A DNA stretch of 64,000 nt from a virus. Of the stretch, positions 8,359 through 15,903 are shown piece after piece (the first letter of the stretch is position 1; every line of letters begins with the position of its first letter). The notes under the pieces are model-generated. The model saw nothing but the letters and a program-made list of their open reading frames with translations, had not been told where the DNA came from and did not search any database. The stretch is taken from positions 1-64,000 of IMG/VR virus record IMGVR_UViG_3300036826_000050. The stretch is one strand, 5' to 3'. The position numbers and the translations under genes were made by a program.

Positions 8359-9007
8359 ATACGCTCTCCCAGTGTTCGACGCACTTTGTGATCCATTCGA
8401 GGATCGAGCCCATGTATCCCTCTCGCGACCAGGCGACGTCGCGGTTATGAACGGTCTTGCGGAGGATCGTGACGGCGTTCGGGAACAGGTCCTCGGCGTC
8501 CTCCAGGACCTCGACCAGATCATCCACGACGACGACGACGCGCATCGGATCGACGCGCTCCGCCAGAGCACCCATCTTGTTGTCGTCGTAGATCAGACCG
8601 GTGAACTCGATCTCATGCTGCCGGAGCCAATGCCGCGTATCGGGGTCTACGCGGTCAAAGCGCTCCCAGGGTCGCGTCGTTGTGAGCCAGACCTCCGCGA
8701 CCTCCGATGCCCGCGCGACCGTCTCAACTGCCTCGCTGAAGATCGGCATCGTCCGCTTCATGCCGCCCTGCCGGTACGCGAGTTTGATAGCGCGGAAGGT
8801 CGTCACATCGACTCCCATCTCACGCGTGAACCATTCGCGGTGCGGCTCGGTGCCGTCGTACGCATTGGCGCCGCGCGGCTTGTTGTAGCCGTGACCGAGC
8901 CAGTTGACCGCGAAGTCGAGGAAGTGACCGTGGTAGTCGCCCAGCGTACCGTCGATGTCGAAGACGACGACCGGGCGGATCACCTCATGACAGTTTGAAC
9001 ACTTCAA
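8336..9007 (-). CDS. HAD-superfamily phosphatase (5'-deoxynucleotidase-like)
   Basis: The nucleophile motif FDIDGTLGD has Asp 17 and Asp 19. Motif II is the LTTTRPW stretch, the Lys of motif III lies in YDDNKMGAL, and the acidic motif IV is VVVDDLVEVL. This is the complete HAD set. The family removes phosphate from small molecules, often 5'-nucleotides in phages. An N-terminal CSNC adds a possible metal site. It is coupled to the FAD oxidoreductase gene upstream (ATGA overlap at 9004-9007), which suggests a shared pathway. Confidence 0.85.
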   Translation of the reverse strand: MKCSNCHEVIRPVVVFDIDGTLGDYHGHFLDFAVNWLGHGYNKPRGANAYDGTEPHREWFTREMGVDVTTFRAIKLAYRQGGMKRTMPIFSEAVETVARASEVAEVWLTTTRPWERFDRVDPDTRHWLRQHEIEFTGLIYDDNKMGALAERVDPMRVVVVVDDLVEVLEDAEDLFPNAVTILRKTVHNRDVAWSREGYMGSILEWITKCVEHWESVYGNQEAA

Positions 9008-9783
9008 GCTAAGTCCTCCAGTAGTTGTACCGTCTGCTTGTACGCATGGTGTAGCAGGATACCCTTCTCCCAGCGACCAAAGCGCCCGATTCGCGCCACC
9101 TCAGCGAAGAAGCAGTCGCAGTCTGTATCAATCGGCTTGTACCCTCGACTCTGCGTAGCGCCGAGTTCTGCTACGCACTCCTTTGTGAACGGTATCGTTG
9201 ACTCCGTCGCCTCCGATCCGAACAACCGGCTTGTACGATACCAGTCGTCGGCTGGATGGCCGTTGTACACCATCCCGTTCTCCAGCGTCGGATCAATCGT
9301 CTTGTCCAGGACGTAGATACTCTGACTCCGGAAGTCATGATTATCGGTCTTGCAGAGGAACGGCGCAGGGATCGTTGAGATGATCAGATCGAACCAGTTC
9401 GCTCTCAGCAACTGCGCGACATGGAACGCCGACAGCTTGTAGTCCGTGACGTACGCCGAGAACCGATCCCAGAGCCAGTCGTATGTCCGATGCATCGACC
9501 ATGCGGGCCGCTCGCCTTCCTCAAACAAGTCCCAGCTACAGTCCGCGTCGCCGTTGCCGTATACCTTCTGCGCGTAGCCCTCGCGCGATCCATGCTTCCT
9601 GAACTCCACCCACCCATCCGGAGTCGGGGCTGTAAGGCCGGGGATGGCCTCGTGGAGGAACACCGCACCGGGAATCACGGACTTTTGCTTCTGGCTAAAG
9701 ATCGAGACATGGTAGTCTCTCTGCGCGACGGCGTACGCAGCCAGCAATCCGGCGGGGCCGCATCCAAGGACCGCTACCTTCAC
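9004..9783 (-). CDS. FAD/NAD(P)-binding oxidoreductase, Rossmann type
   Basis: This is a 259-residue protein whose N-terminus is a dinucleotide-binding fold: VAVLGCGPAGLLAAYAV, followed by an acidic-type strand end (VSIFSQK). The start is GTG 9783, because GGGAG lies seven bases upstream and the codon overlaps the previous stop (GTGA); an upstream ATG in frame would run into the preceding gene. The C-terminal half has several conserved-looking Cys and Trp residues but no family assignment. It is shorter than typical flavin monooxygenases. Substrate unknown; its neighbours are nucleotide enzymes. Confidence 0.78.
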   Translation of the reverse strand: MKVAVLGCGPAGLLAAYAVAQRDYHVSIFSQKQKSVIPGAVFLHEAIPGLTAPTPDGWVEFRKHGSREGYAQKVYGNGDADCSWDLFEEGERPAWSMHRTYDWLWDRFSAYVTDYKLSAFHVAQLLRANWFDLIISTIPAPFLCKTDNHDFRSQSIYVLDKTIDPTLENGMVYNGHPADDWYRTSRLFGSEATESTIPFTKECVAELGATQSRGYKPIDTDCDCFFAEVARIGRFGRWEKGILLHHAYKQTVQLLEDLA

Positions 9784-10049
9784 TTGCTGGCTCCCTTCGC
9801 GACCTTCATGAAGTGGTACAGAGCGTAGCACTCCTCATCGTCCAGCGTCGTGTTGTCGCGAAGATCGACGTGGAGGATTGCCTGGGCCGTGCGTTTGCGC
9901 GGCTTGACCTGCCAGTACGTGACCGAGCTACCGGCCGGGATCGCAATCACATGAACGCTACCGTGGTCTGCATCCTTGACGCAGCGCTGGCCTGGTTGGA
10001 TGACTTCGTTCTCGGGCATAGTCCAATCGCAACGAATCAGATCGCTCAT
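9780..10049 (-). CDS. Hypothetical protein, 89 aa
   Basis: This is a small protein between the primase-helicase and the FAD oxidoreductase, overlapping both by four bases. It carries CDWTMPENEVIQPGQRC near the N-terminus and a His-rich middle. No family was recognised. Confidence 0.68.
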   Translation of the reverse strand: MSDLIRCDWTMPENEVIQPGQRCVKDADHGSVHVIAIPAGSSVTYWQVKPRKRTAQAILHVDLRDNTTLDDEECYALYHFMKVAKGASK

Positions 10050-12832
10050 CTCACTCTCCTTAGCAGGTCATGAAGCGTCGGCTCGACCCAGATGTCGCCT
10101 TTGAGCTTTCGTACCATTCGTGCTTCGTACAGAGTTGAGATGATCGCGTTGGCTTCCTCGCGATCTACATTCAGGACTTCCTCAACGTCCTGGCGGCGGA
10201 ACTTGCCTGCGCTGCGGAGGAACTTCGCCAAGCCCGGCTTATCCGCCAGGTAGCGCCGAATCCTGCGCCTGTTCTTCATCGCCTCTTTGCGGTCATTGAT
10301 TAGCTCGCGCGACCGCTCGGCATATCCGAACCCAGGCATGTCGTAAATCTGATCCATGAACCGGACCGCCGCTTGTACATGCGGTTTACGCACGACGATC
10401 CGTTCATAGGTGGAGTCCGTCGAGAACAGACGCGCTGCGATAGCGACGGCTAGGCGCGCAATCTTCTCACGAACATTTGCCACTTGGACGAGGGGCGGGT
10501 CCTCAACGTACCGCTTCCCCATATCGTTCGCTAACTTGTAGACCTCCTGTTCCGCTGAGTCCATCCAGATTACCTGCTCGGGCGTCCGACTCCAAACCCA
10601 TTGTACGAGAGTCATGCAAGCCTCGGCGTTGAACTTCTGTCGGCCAAGCTTATGCCTGCGGTTGATTACCTCTGCTGGTACGTCACCAGCTTGCACACTC
10701 ATTGCGAGGTCGAACCTGGCTATGTCCTCTGGGTTCCCGATCAGAGGTTGGATCTGTTGTACACCGTACGTCTTGTCCGACATGCGGCCGCCACGCGGAT
10801 TACTCATCCAGATGATCCGTGTCCTCGCATAGGTCCGCTCTTGCTGGATCTTCGTTAGCTCAGCGACGCCGGATGAGCGGACCGACGACATCTGCGCAAT
10901 CTCTTCAGTGGTCAGACCGCCCGCCTCGTCTAGGACAACGAGCCGTCGGTCATTGATCGGAATCGCGCCCCAATTGATCGACCATTCCTTCGCACCGCCG
11001 TACTGCTGCAGACCGCCGATGATGCCCGCGAAGCTTGCTGCCTCACACGACACGACCTCGCCAACGTTGTAGAACCGACAGAGCCTCGTCGCCGCCTCGC
11101 TCTTGCCCGTGCGAGTATCGCCGATGACTAGCATCTCAAGCCAGCCGCGATGAACCCGCTTGCCGTCGAAGTCGAACGCCAGGACCGAGTGGAACGTCAG
11201 ATCGAGCGCCGCGTGCATCTCAGGGAGGCCATAGATATGCGTCACGTGCTGGCTTAGGTCGTTCGCAATCTCGCCCAGCCGCCGGAGAGGGGGCTGTCCC
11301 CTGCGTGGCCGGAATCGCTTCATCTTCTGGATCATCGAGTTGTCGAGTGAGAAGCGGTCGATGGAGGATTCGGTCTTGGCTACATCCCACGCTTGAAACT
11401 CGTTTGTATGCTTGCGGGGATCGGGTTGGAGCGCGCCGACGACTCTGACCGTATTGTTCGGTTGCGTATCGTGACGTCCGACCGATGTGATCTTGATCGA
11501 CTTGTAATCGCCTGCGCCGCCATTCCCGCTCGCAGGACCACTCACGTGCTCAACGGACGGTCGTGCGTACAGAATCTCGACTGACTGGTACTCGGTGATC
11601 TCGACGTGAAGCTTGGGGCACTTGACGATATCAGCCCTGGCGCGAGCGGCGTCTTTGACCTGTTTATCGGTCGAGTCCATCATGGCCAAGATCACCGGGT
11701 CGCTACCGGCGATGATCTGTTCGTCGTCACCAGTCGCGAACAACGGGCAGAAGTTACATTTGACCCCGGCGTCCCGTGTACAGCGGAACCGGACCTTGCG
11801 CGGGATCGAGTATCCAGGCTCGCGCTTGCCCTTGATAGTCACCGTCAGTCTGACCGGCTTACCGACTTGGCGCGAGTCGAGCGCTTCAAGCGCCGTGGTG
11901 TCGGTTGGGTCGAGTCGCTCAGGTTCCTCAGATGCGAGTTCGGGATCGAACAGTTCGGCCTCTTCCAACAAGCGGAGGAAGCTGCCCGAGTCTTGCTCGT
12001 GTTCCATCCACCAGTCCGTGAGGTCCTTGCCGTTCTTCTCGATGATGGGGTAGGGTAGGCGCAGTATCCGTACCTCGCGCGCCGACCGCATGAGCGCTCG
12101 ACCGATCCGGCGGTTGGCGTCCTGGCCGGTCTCATCGCAGTCGTGGCAGAGGTAGACAACCTTGTCCTTGAACTCTGAGTTCCACTTTGCGTTCCAGACC
12201 AGGGCCGCGCCAGTCTTGGTGACAGCTGGGAAACCGTTTTGCGAAGTAATAATTGCATCAAGCTCCCCTTCGCACACAATCAGCTTATCGCTATCCATCG
12301 ACTTGATCGGATAGAGGCGCGGCTGATTCATCCCCTCGATGCCCCAGATTTTCCGCCGACCCTTGGGAGGTCGAAGCTGGTAGCGACGGATGTTGAGGAT
12401 GTCGCCCTCGACTGAGCGGATCGGGATTGTGTAGCACTCGCGCCCTGAGTCCCAGCCGATCTCATAGTCGGACAGGGTCTTGGTAGTGAGTCCGCGCGTC
12501 GTAATCAGTTCTTCGAGCGCGACCTCATTAGCGTGGAGCGCGCCGATCCAACCCGTGATCTTGGCTTCGCTAATGGTTTCCATCGGTTGCCCGCTAACTC
12601 GACCATTCGTACCAGAGGGCGATACCCAATTGTCGATCTGGTCGATGAGTTCGCTGATCTTACCGCCGCCGCAACCGGCGTGGCAGTACCAGACGCCCTT
12701 CTCAAAGTTTATCTGAGCGCTCCGCTTACGGTCAACGTGAAGCGGGCAGTGGAGGTCCCACTCCCCATCCTCGCGCGGTCGCTCACCTACGAGGTAGGGA
12801 CGCAGGAGCCGAATCTGCTCCTTGGTCGACAT
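10046..12832 (-). CDS. Primase-helicase fusion: DnaG-type primase with MCM-like AAA+ helicase
   Basis: This 928-residue protein looks like the whole priming and unwinding machine of the replisome. Domains in order: a CHC2-type zinc finger (C29, H32, C50, C54); a Toprim domain with VCEGELDA (E188, E190) and HDCDETG (D231, D233); a middle region with four cysteines (C351, C359, C362, C405) and an OB-like stretch ending VRVVGALQPDP, reminiscent of the MCM N-terminal domain; and an MCM-like AAA+ core with Walker A GDTRTGKS (571-578), Walker B LVVLDE (631-636), a pre-sensor hairpin, sensor Asn in WMSNPRGG (675-682) and an Arg finger in ARFD (705-708). The C-terminus looks like a winged helix. Bacterial replicative helicases are normally DnaB-type, so an MCM-type motor here is unusual. 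Confidence 0.9.
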   Translation of the reverse strand: MSTKEQIRLLRPYLVGERPREDGEWDLHCPLHVDRKRSAQINFEKGVWYCHAGCGGGKISELIDQIDNWVSPSGTNGRVSGQPMETISEAKITGWIGALHANEVALEELITTRGLTTKTLSDYEIGWDSGRECYTIPIRSVEGDILNIRRYQLRPPKGRRKIWGIEGMNQPRLYPIKSMDSDKLIVCEGELDAIITSQNGFPAVTKTGAALVWNAKWNSEFKDKVVYLCHDCDETGQDANRRIGRALMRSAREVRILRLPYPIIEKNGKDLTDWWMEHEQDSGSFLRLLEEAELFDPELASEEPERLDPTDTTALEALDSRQVGKPVRLTVTIKGKREPGYSIPRKVRFRCTRDAGVKCNFCPLFATGDDEQIIAGSDPVILAMMDSTDKQVKDAARARADIVKCPKLHVEITEYQSVEILYARPSVEHVSGPASGNGGAGDYKSIKITSVGRHDTQPNNTVRVVGALQPDPRKHTNEFQAWDVAKTESSIDRFSLDNSMIQKMKRFRPRRGQPPLRRLGEIANDLSQHVTHIYGLPEMHAALDLTFHSVLAFDFDGKRVHRGWLEMLVIGDTRTGKSEAATRLCRFYNVGEVVSCEAASFAGIIGGLQQYGGAKEWSINWGAIPINDRRLVVLDEAGGLTTEEIAQMSSVRSSGVAELTKIQQERTYARTRIIWMSNPRGGRMSDKTYGVQQIQPLIGNPEDIARFDLAMSVQAGDVPAEVINRRHKLGRQKFNAEACMTLVQWVWSRTPEQVIWMDSAEQEVYKLANDMGKRYVEDPPLVQVANVREKIARLAVAIAARLFSTDSTYERIVVRKPHVQAAVRFMDQIYDMPGFGYAERSRELINDRKEAMKNRRRIRRYLADKPGLAKFLRSAGKFRRQDVEEVLNVDREEANAIISTLYEARMVRKLKGDIWVEPTLHDLLRRVR

Positions 12833-12837
12833 GTCGC

Positions 12838-13098
12838 CTACTCGATGCCGAGATATGCGTACAGTTCGCTGCGAACCCTCGACACGCAGTTCATGAAGTC
12901 CCGCAAGTCGATTGTGACCTCGCCGTTGTTGTACACGGCCACCAGTTGATCGAGCCTGTCGTCCTTCTCGAAGACCCAGTAGCCGTGCCGCCCCCGGCGC
13001 TCCATCGAGACATGGCCAATCTCGTGGAGCGCCAGGTAAGCGGCCAACGGCAGGTCACGAGTCCGGAACAGACCGTTGCTGTGTTCCTGACCAGTCAC
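12838..13098 (-). CDS. DUF5659-like protein, 86 aa
   Basis: The pattern FRTRDLPLAAYLALHEIGHV, a WVFEKDD strand and a C-terminal SRVRSELYAYLG helix fits the small DUF5659 family found in phages and bacteria. Its function is unknown. It lies five bases before the primase-helicase and 22 bases after the SSB-like gene. Confidence 0.68.
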   Translation of the reverse strand: MTGQEHSNGLFRTRDLPLAAYLALHEIGHVSMERRGRHGYWVFEKDDRLDQLVAVYNNGEVTIDLRDFMNCVSRVRSELYAYLGIE

Positions 13099-13120
13099 CT
13101 GACCTCGTTTCGCCCTTCGA

Positions 13121-14200
13121 TCAGAAGGGGTTGTCGTCGTCCTCGTCGTCCTTGCCGAGCCTGCCGGCCAGGACCTTCTTGGACCCCTTCGTGGACAGGC
13201 CGCGCTCCTGCGCCTCCTTCTTGAGCGCGTCCATCGACCAGGAGTTGTAGTCCACGGGCACCTCGTCGTCCTCGGTGTCGGACGCCTCGATGATCGCCTC
13301 GCGGATGTCCTCGTCCTCCATGGACTTCTTGACGCTGATGTCGAGTTCGTTCTCGCGGATGTACGCCTTCAGCTCAGAGCGGTCCATGTCGGCCAACTCG
13401 GCTTCCAGGTCGGACTCGGACTCGGTGTCGTCCTCGTCCTCGTCCTCATCCTCGTCCTCGTCCTCGTCATCCTCGTCGTCGGTGTCCTCGTCGGCCTCGT
13501 CCTCCGTGTCGTCGGCGTCCTCGTCGTCCTGGTCCTCGTCCTCGTCCTCGTCCTCCTGCTCCTCGGCCTGCGCCTCCAGGATGGCGCGGATGAGCCGCTT
13601 CTTCTTCATCGGCGTCATCTTGCCGGAGGGCTTGTCCAGCTCGAACTCGTCGGTGGCGACCTCGACCAGCTCCTTGTCGTCCATCGCCTCCAGGTCGGCG
13701 CGGGTGTACTCGTCGCCGTCCTCGTCCTCGTCAGGCTCCGGCTCGGGCGCGGTCTTGCGCGCCGACGCCTTGGCGCCGTCCTTGCCGGCCAGCTGCAGGA
13801 GCTTGCCGACGCGGGGCCGGTAGTTGTCGTCGAGGTCCGTGTCGGGCTTGAGGTTCATCTGGACCTCGGTGCCGACGATCTTGTCGGTGTCGAGGACGCC
13901 CTTGTCCTTGAGGGCGACGGCCTTGATGAACTCCTTCAGCTTCCAGTCGCTCGGCTCGTGCTCCAGGAGCACGTAGGTGTAGACGCGGGCGACCTGCTTC
14001 TTCTTGTCCTTGACCTTGACGGCCTTGCCGTCCGCCGTCTTGACGGGCTGGAGGATGACCTCCAGCATCGGGCCGTTGCCGGACTTCGACTCCTTGTGGT
14101 TGATCTCGGTGATCTTGCCGATGTACATGCCCGGCGGGACGTGCTCGAAGCCGCCGGAGTCGTCCACGTTGGACACGTCATACTTGAGCTTGGGGCTCAC
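13121..14200 (-). CDS. Single-strand DNA-binding-like protein with SAP/HeH repeats and SSB-type acidic tip
   Basis: This is a 359-residue protein. The N-terminal 140 residues (starting MSPKLKYDVSNVDDSGGFEH, then a PGMY-GKI-E strand pattern) resemble phage DUF669-type single-strand binding proteins. After it come three short helical units that look like SAP, HeH or Rho-N domains: YTRADLEAMDDKELVEV onward, DLEAELADMDRSELKAYIRE, and SWSMDALKKEAQERGLSTKG at the C-terminus. They are separated by a very long Asp/Glu tract. The last residues are DDDNPF, nearly identical to the DDDIPF tip with which bacterial SSB recruits partners. It sits next to the Sak4-type ATPase and the primase-helicase and probably coats ssDNA at the fork. 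Confidence 0.82.
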   Translation of the reverse strand: MSPKLKYDVSNVDDSGGFEHVPPGMYIGKITEINHKESKSGNGPMLEVILQPVKTADGKAVKVKDKKKQVARVYTYVLLEHEPSDWKLKEFIKAVALKDKGVLDTDKIVGTEVQMNLKPDTDLDDNYRPRVGKLLQLAGKDGAKASARKTAPEPEPDEDEDGDEYTRADLEAMDDKELVEVATDEFELDKPSGKMTPMKKKRLIRAILEAQAEEQEDEDEDEDQDDEDADDTEDEADEDTDDEDDEDEDEDEDEDEDDTESESDLEAELADMDRSELKAYIRENELDISVKKSMEDEDIREAIIEASDTEDDEVPVDYNSWSMDALKKEAQERGLSTKGSKKVLAGRLGKDDEDDDNPF

Positions 14201-15003
14201 GCTGCCGACCTCCCACTGCGCCTAGTGCGGGCGCGTCGTGTTTTGGCGCCGTTGCGTCTTCTGCTTCTCGACGCCTCGATTCGCTTCATCAGTTCGGGCA
14301 TGGTCGGCTTCTGGATTGCCCAGTCGTCGCCGCCCTTGTCGAACTGATTCTTGCCATACCAGACATCCGTGCTGGTAGTATGCAGGACGCGCACGAGCTT
14401 GTCCTCGTCGTCCCGCTGGACCTCCAGGAACGTGACCAAGTTCATATAGCCACAGATCTTGTTGGCCATCTGCTTACCCTGAACCCAGGGCATGAGCTTC
14501 ACGATGGGGTCGCCGTCCTCGTCCTTGTCCGGTGAGGCGAGCGGCTCGGAGTGAGCCGTGACGCCAAAGTTGAACAGGTCGGGTCCGACGACGTGACGGA
14601 CCCAGCGAGCCAGGCGCGTCATGTTGATATTGTACTCTTGTCTGTCCAGCCCGTACCGGGCGCGTGCCGGTTTCTCGGCGATCACCGTTTCCCAGATGTC
14701 GTCGAGTCCGGCATCTTGCCAGAGTGAGATCGAGTCGAGCCAGACCCAATCCCAGTCTTTGCCGTCATGGCGGAGGTAGTCGAGCGCCTCATGCATCTCA
14801 TCCCAGTCGTTGATGATCCATTCTTCAGCCGAGTTACCGGCCACGATGATCGAGTCAACGTGCTCGAACGGAGGTCGCAGGATCAGGACCTTCCCCTCTG
14901 ACGTCCCGGCGAACCGCGACTTGCCCGCGCCGGGGTCGCTATGCACGCACAGACGTACGTGCCGCGACCGACCGAGCGGGCGTATGGCGGCTGGTCGAGC
15001 CAC
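14197..15003 (-). CDS. Sak4-type RecA-like ATPase (AAA_24 family)
   Basis: This 268-residue ATPase has Walker A HSDPGAGKSRF (residues 21-31) and Walker B DWVWLDSIS (85-93, Asp 90), followed by a long helical region. The length and motif layout fit Sak4/AAA_24 proteins, phage RecA-like recombinases that stimulate strand annealing with their own SSB. The start is GTG 15003, overlapping the upstream stop (TAGTG). Its end overlaps the SSB-like gene start, so the two are made together, as in many Sak4 loci. The C-terminus is basic (SRSRRRNGAKTRRARTRR). Confidence 0.85.
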   Translation of the reverse strand: MARPAAIRPLGRSRHVRLCVHSDPGAGKSRFAGTSEGKVLILRPPFEHVDSIIVAGNSAEEWIINDWDEMHEALDYLRHDGKDWDWVWLDSISLWQDAGLDDIWETVIAEKPARARYGLDRQEYNINMTRLARWVRHVVGPDLFNFGVTAHSEPLASPDKDEDGDPIVKLMPWVQGKQMANKICGYMNLVTFLEVQRDDEDKLVRVLHTTSTDVWYGKNQFDKGGDDWAIQKPTMPELMKRIEASRSRRRNGAKTRRARTRRSGRSAA

Positions 15004-15263
15004 TACGTGTCTACCTCCTTCTTGTTACGTCGCGCATGTGACCAATCGAGCGACTTTTGGCAAGCCTTCTCCCACTCGCGGATGGAAGTGTTGTACTCGT
15101 ATGACGGACGGAGCGCGGCGCGCTTGCGGTCTAAGTATGCGCTATACGTACTCCGCGCGACCCAGATGCCGAGTAGCACTATGACTACAAGCCAGCCGAG
15201 GATCGCTATGTCTAACCAGCTCACTGGACGCCTGGTTGGTTCCGCGTTCCATCCAACCCGCAC
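15003..15263 (-). CDS. Single-pass membrane protein, 86 aa
   Basis: One strong membrane segment is visible (IAILGWLVVIVLLGIWVA) followed by a basic, helical cytoplasmic tail. GTG 15263 gives 86 residues; a GTG at 15224 would place the start directly before the membrane segment and is also plausible. Neither has a strong ribosome site. Function unknown; it is coupled to the Sak4-type gene. Confidence 0.62.
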   Translation of the reverse strand: MRVGWNAEPTRRPVSWLDIAILGWLVVIVLLGIWVARSTYSAYLDRKRAALRPSYEYNTSIREWEKACQKSLDWSHARRNKKEVDT

Positions 15264-15328
15264 GAAACGGGGGACAGTTGCTTATGGTCAGGTCGTTTAC
15301 ACACGAGGCTCTTCACCTGCGGCCCAGC

Positions 15329-15646
15329 TCAGTTGAACCATGCGGCTTGGCGCCGCAGTTCGGTCGTCGTCAGTTCCGTCAAGACCTTGTGGACGGCCTC
15401 GGCGGTGAGTTGCAACGTGACCTCTGCGGACCCGAGCGCATCCGTTACCGCGCGCCTGATCTCGTCGCGCTCGCCTCGCATCCGCTTCAGTTGCTCGCGC
15501 AACGACTCGACCGCCTGACCGGCGCCCATGAGCGCATGGATGACGATTATGTCTGACAACGCCATGCGCAGCATCGTGCTGGGCGATCCGTCCAGGACGG
15601 CACGCTTCAGCTGATCGACTGTGGGTACAGTCGGAGTCTTGCTCAT
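15329..15646 (-). CDS. Hypothetical coiled-coil protein, 105 aa
   Basis: The middle of the protein (GQAVESLREQLKRMRGERDE onward) has a heptad pattern typical of a coiled coil. No catalytic or binding motif is visible. A GGGAG ribosome site precedes ATG 15646. Confidence 0.65.
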   Translation of the reverse strand: MSKTPTVPTVDQLKRAVLDGSPSTMLRMALSDIIVIHALMGAGQAVESLREQLKRMRGERDEIRRAVTDALGSAEVTLQLTAEAVHKVLTELTTTELRRQAAWFN

Positions 15647-15661
15647 ACTACTTGCTCCCTT

Positions 15662-15901
15662 CTACTTGCGCTTCTTACGTGACTTCGACTTCTTGCGCTT
15701 CCTGCCGCCCTTGCCGGCAGTCTTGCTCATCGTGAGCGCGAGGCGGGCGCGCTGCCCGACCTTCCCCGGCCGTTTGGCCGCCGCTCGGACCTTGCTCTTG
15801 GGGATCTTCTTGCCCTGTGGTACTCCCAAGTCTCGGTGCAGCTGGCCCGGTCGCTTGACCGCGCTCTGCATCCACTTCTTCTTCTTGCGCTTCTTGGCCA
15901 T
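15662..15901 (-). CDS. Small highly basic protein, 79 aa
   Basis: About two fifths of the residues are Lys or Arg, with runs at both ends (KKRKKKK and RKRKKSKSRKKRK). The core VKRPGQLHRDLGVPQGKKIP resembles short phage proteins I recall with an 'IKxPGAL...LGVPxGxKIP' pattern. Strong positive charge suggests nucleic-acid binding or DNA compaction, but this is inference. It lies between the RecB-type nuclease and the coiled-coil gene. Confidence 0.72.
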   Translation of the reverse strand: MAKKRKKKKWMQSAVKRPGQLHRDLGVPQGKKIPKSKVRAAAKRPGKVGQRARLALTMSKTAGKGGRKRKKSKSRKKRK

Positions 15902-15903
15902 GT

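Noticed and set aside
13420-13570. Dense cctcgt repeats that look like a microsatellite
   Set aside because: They encode the Asp/Glu tract of the SSB-like protein in frame on the minus strand; the repeats are a codon effect.
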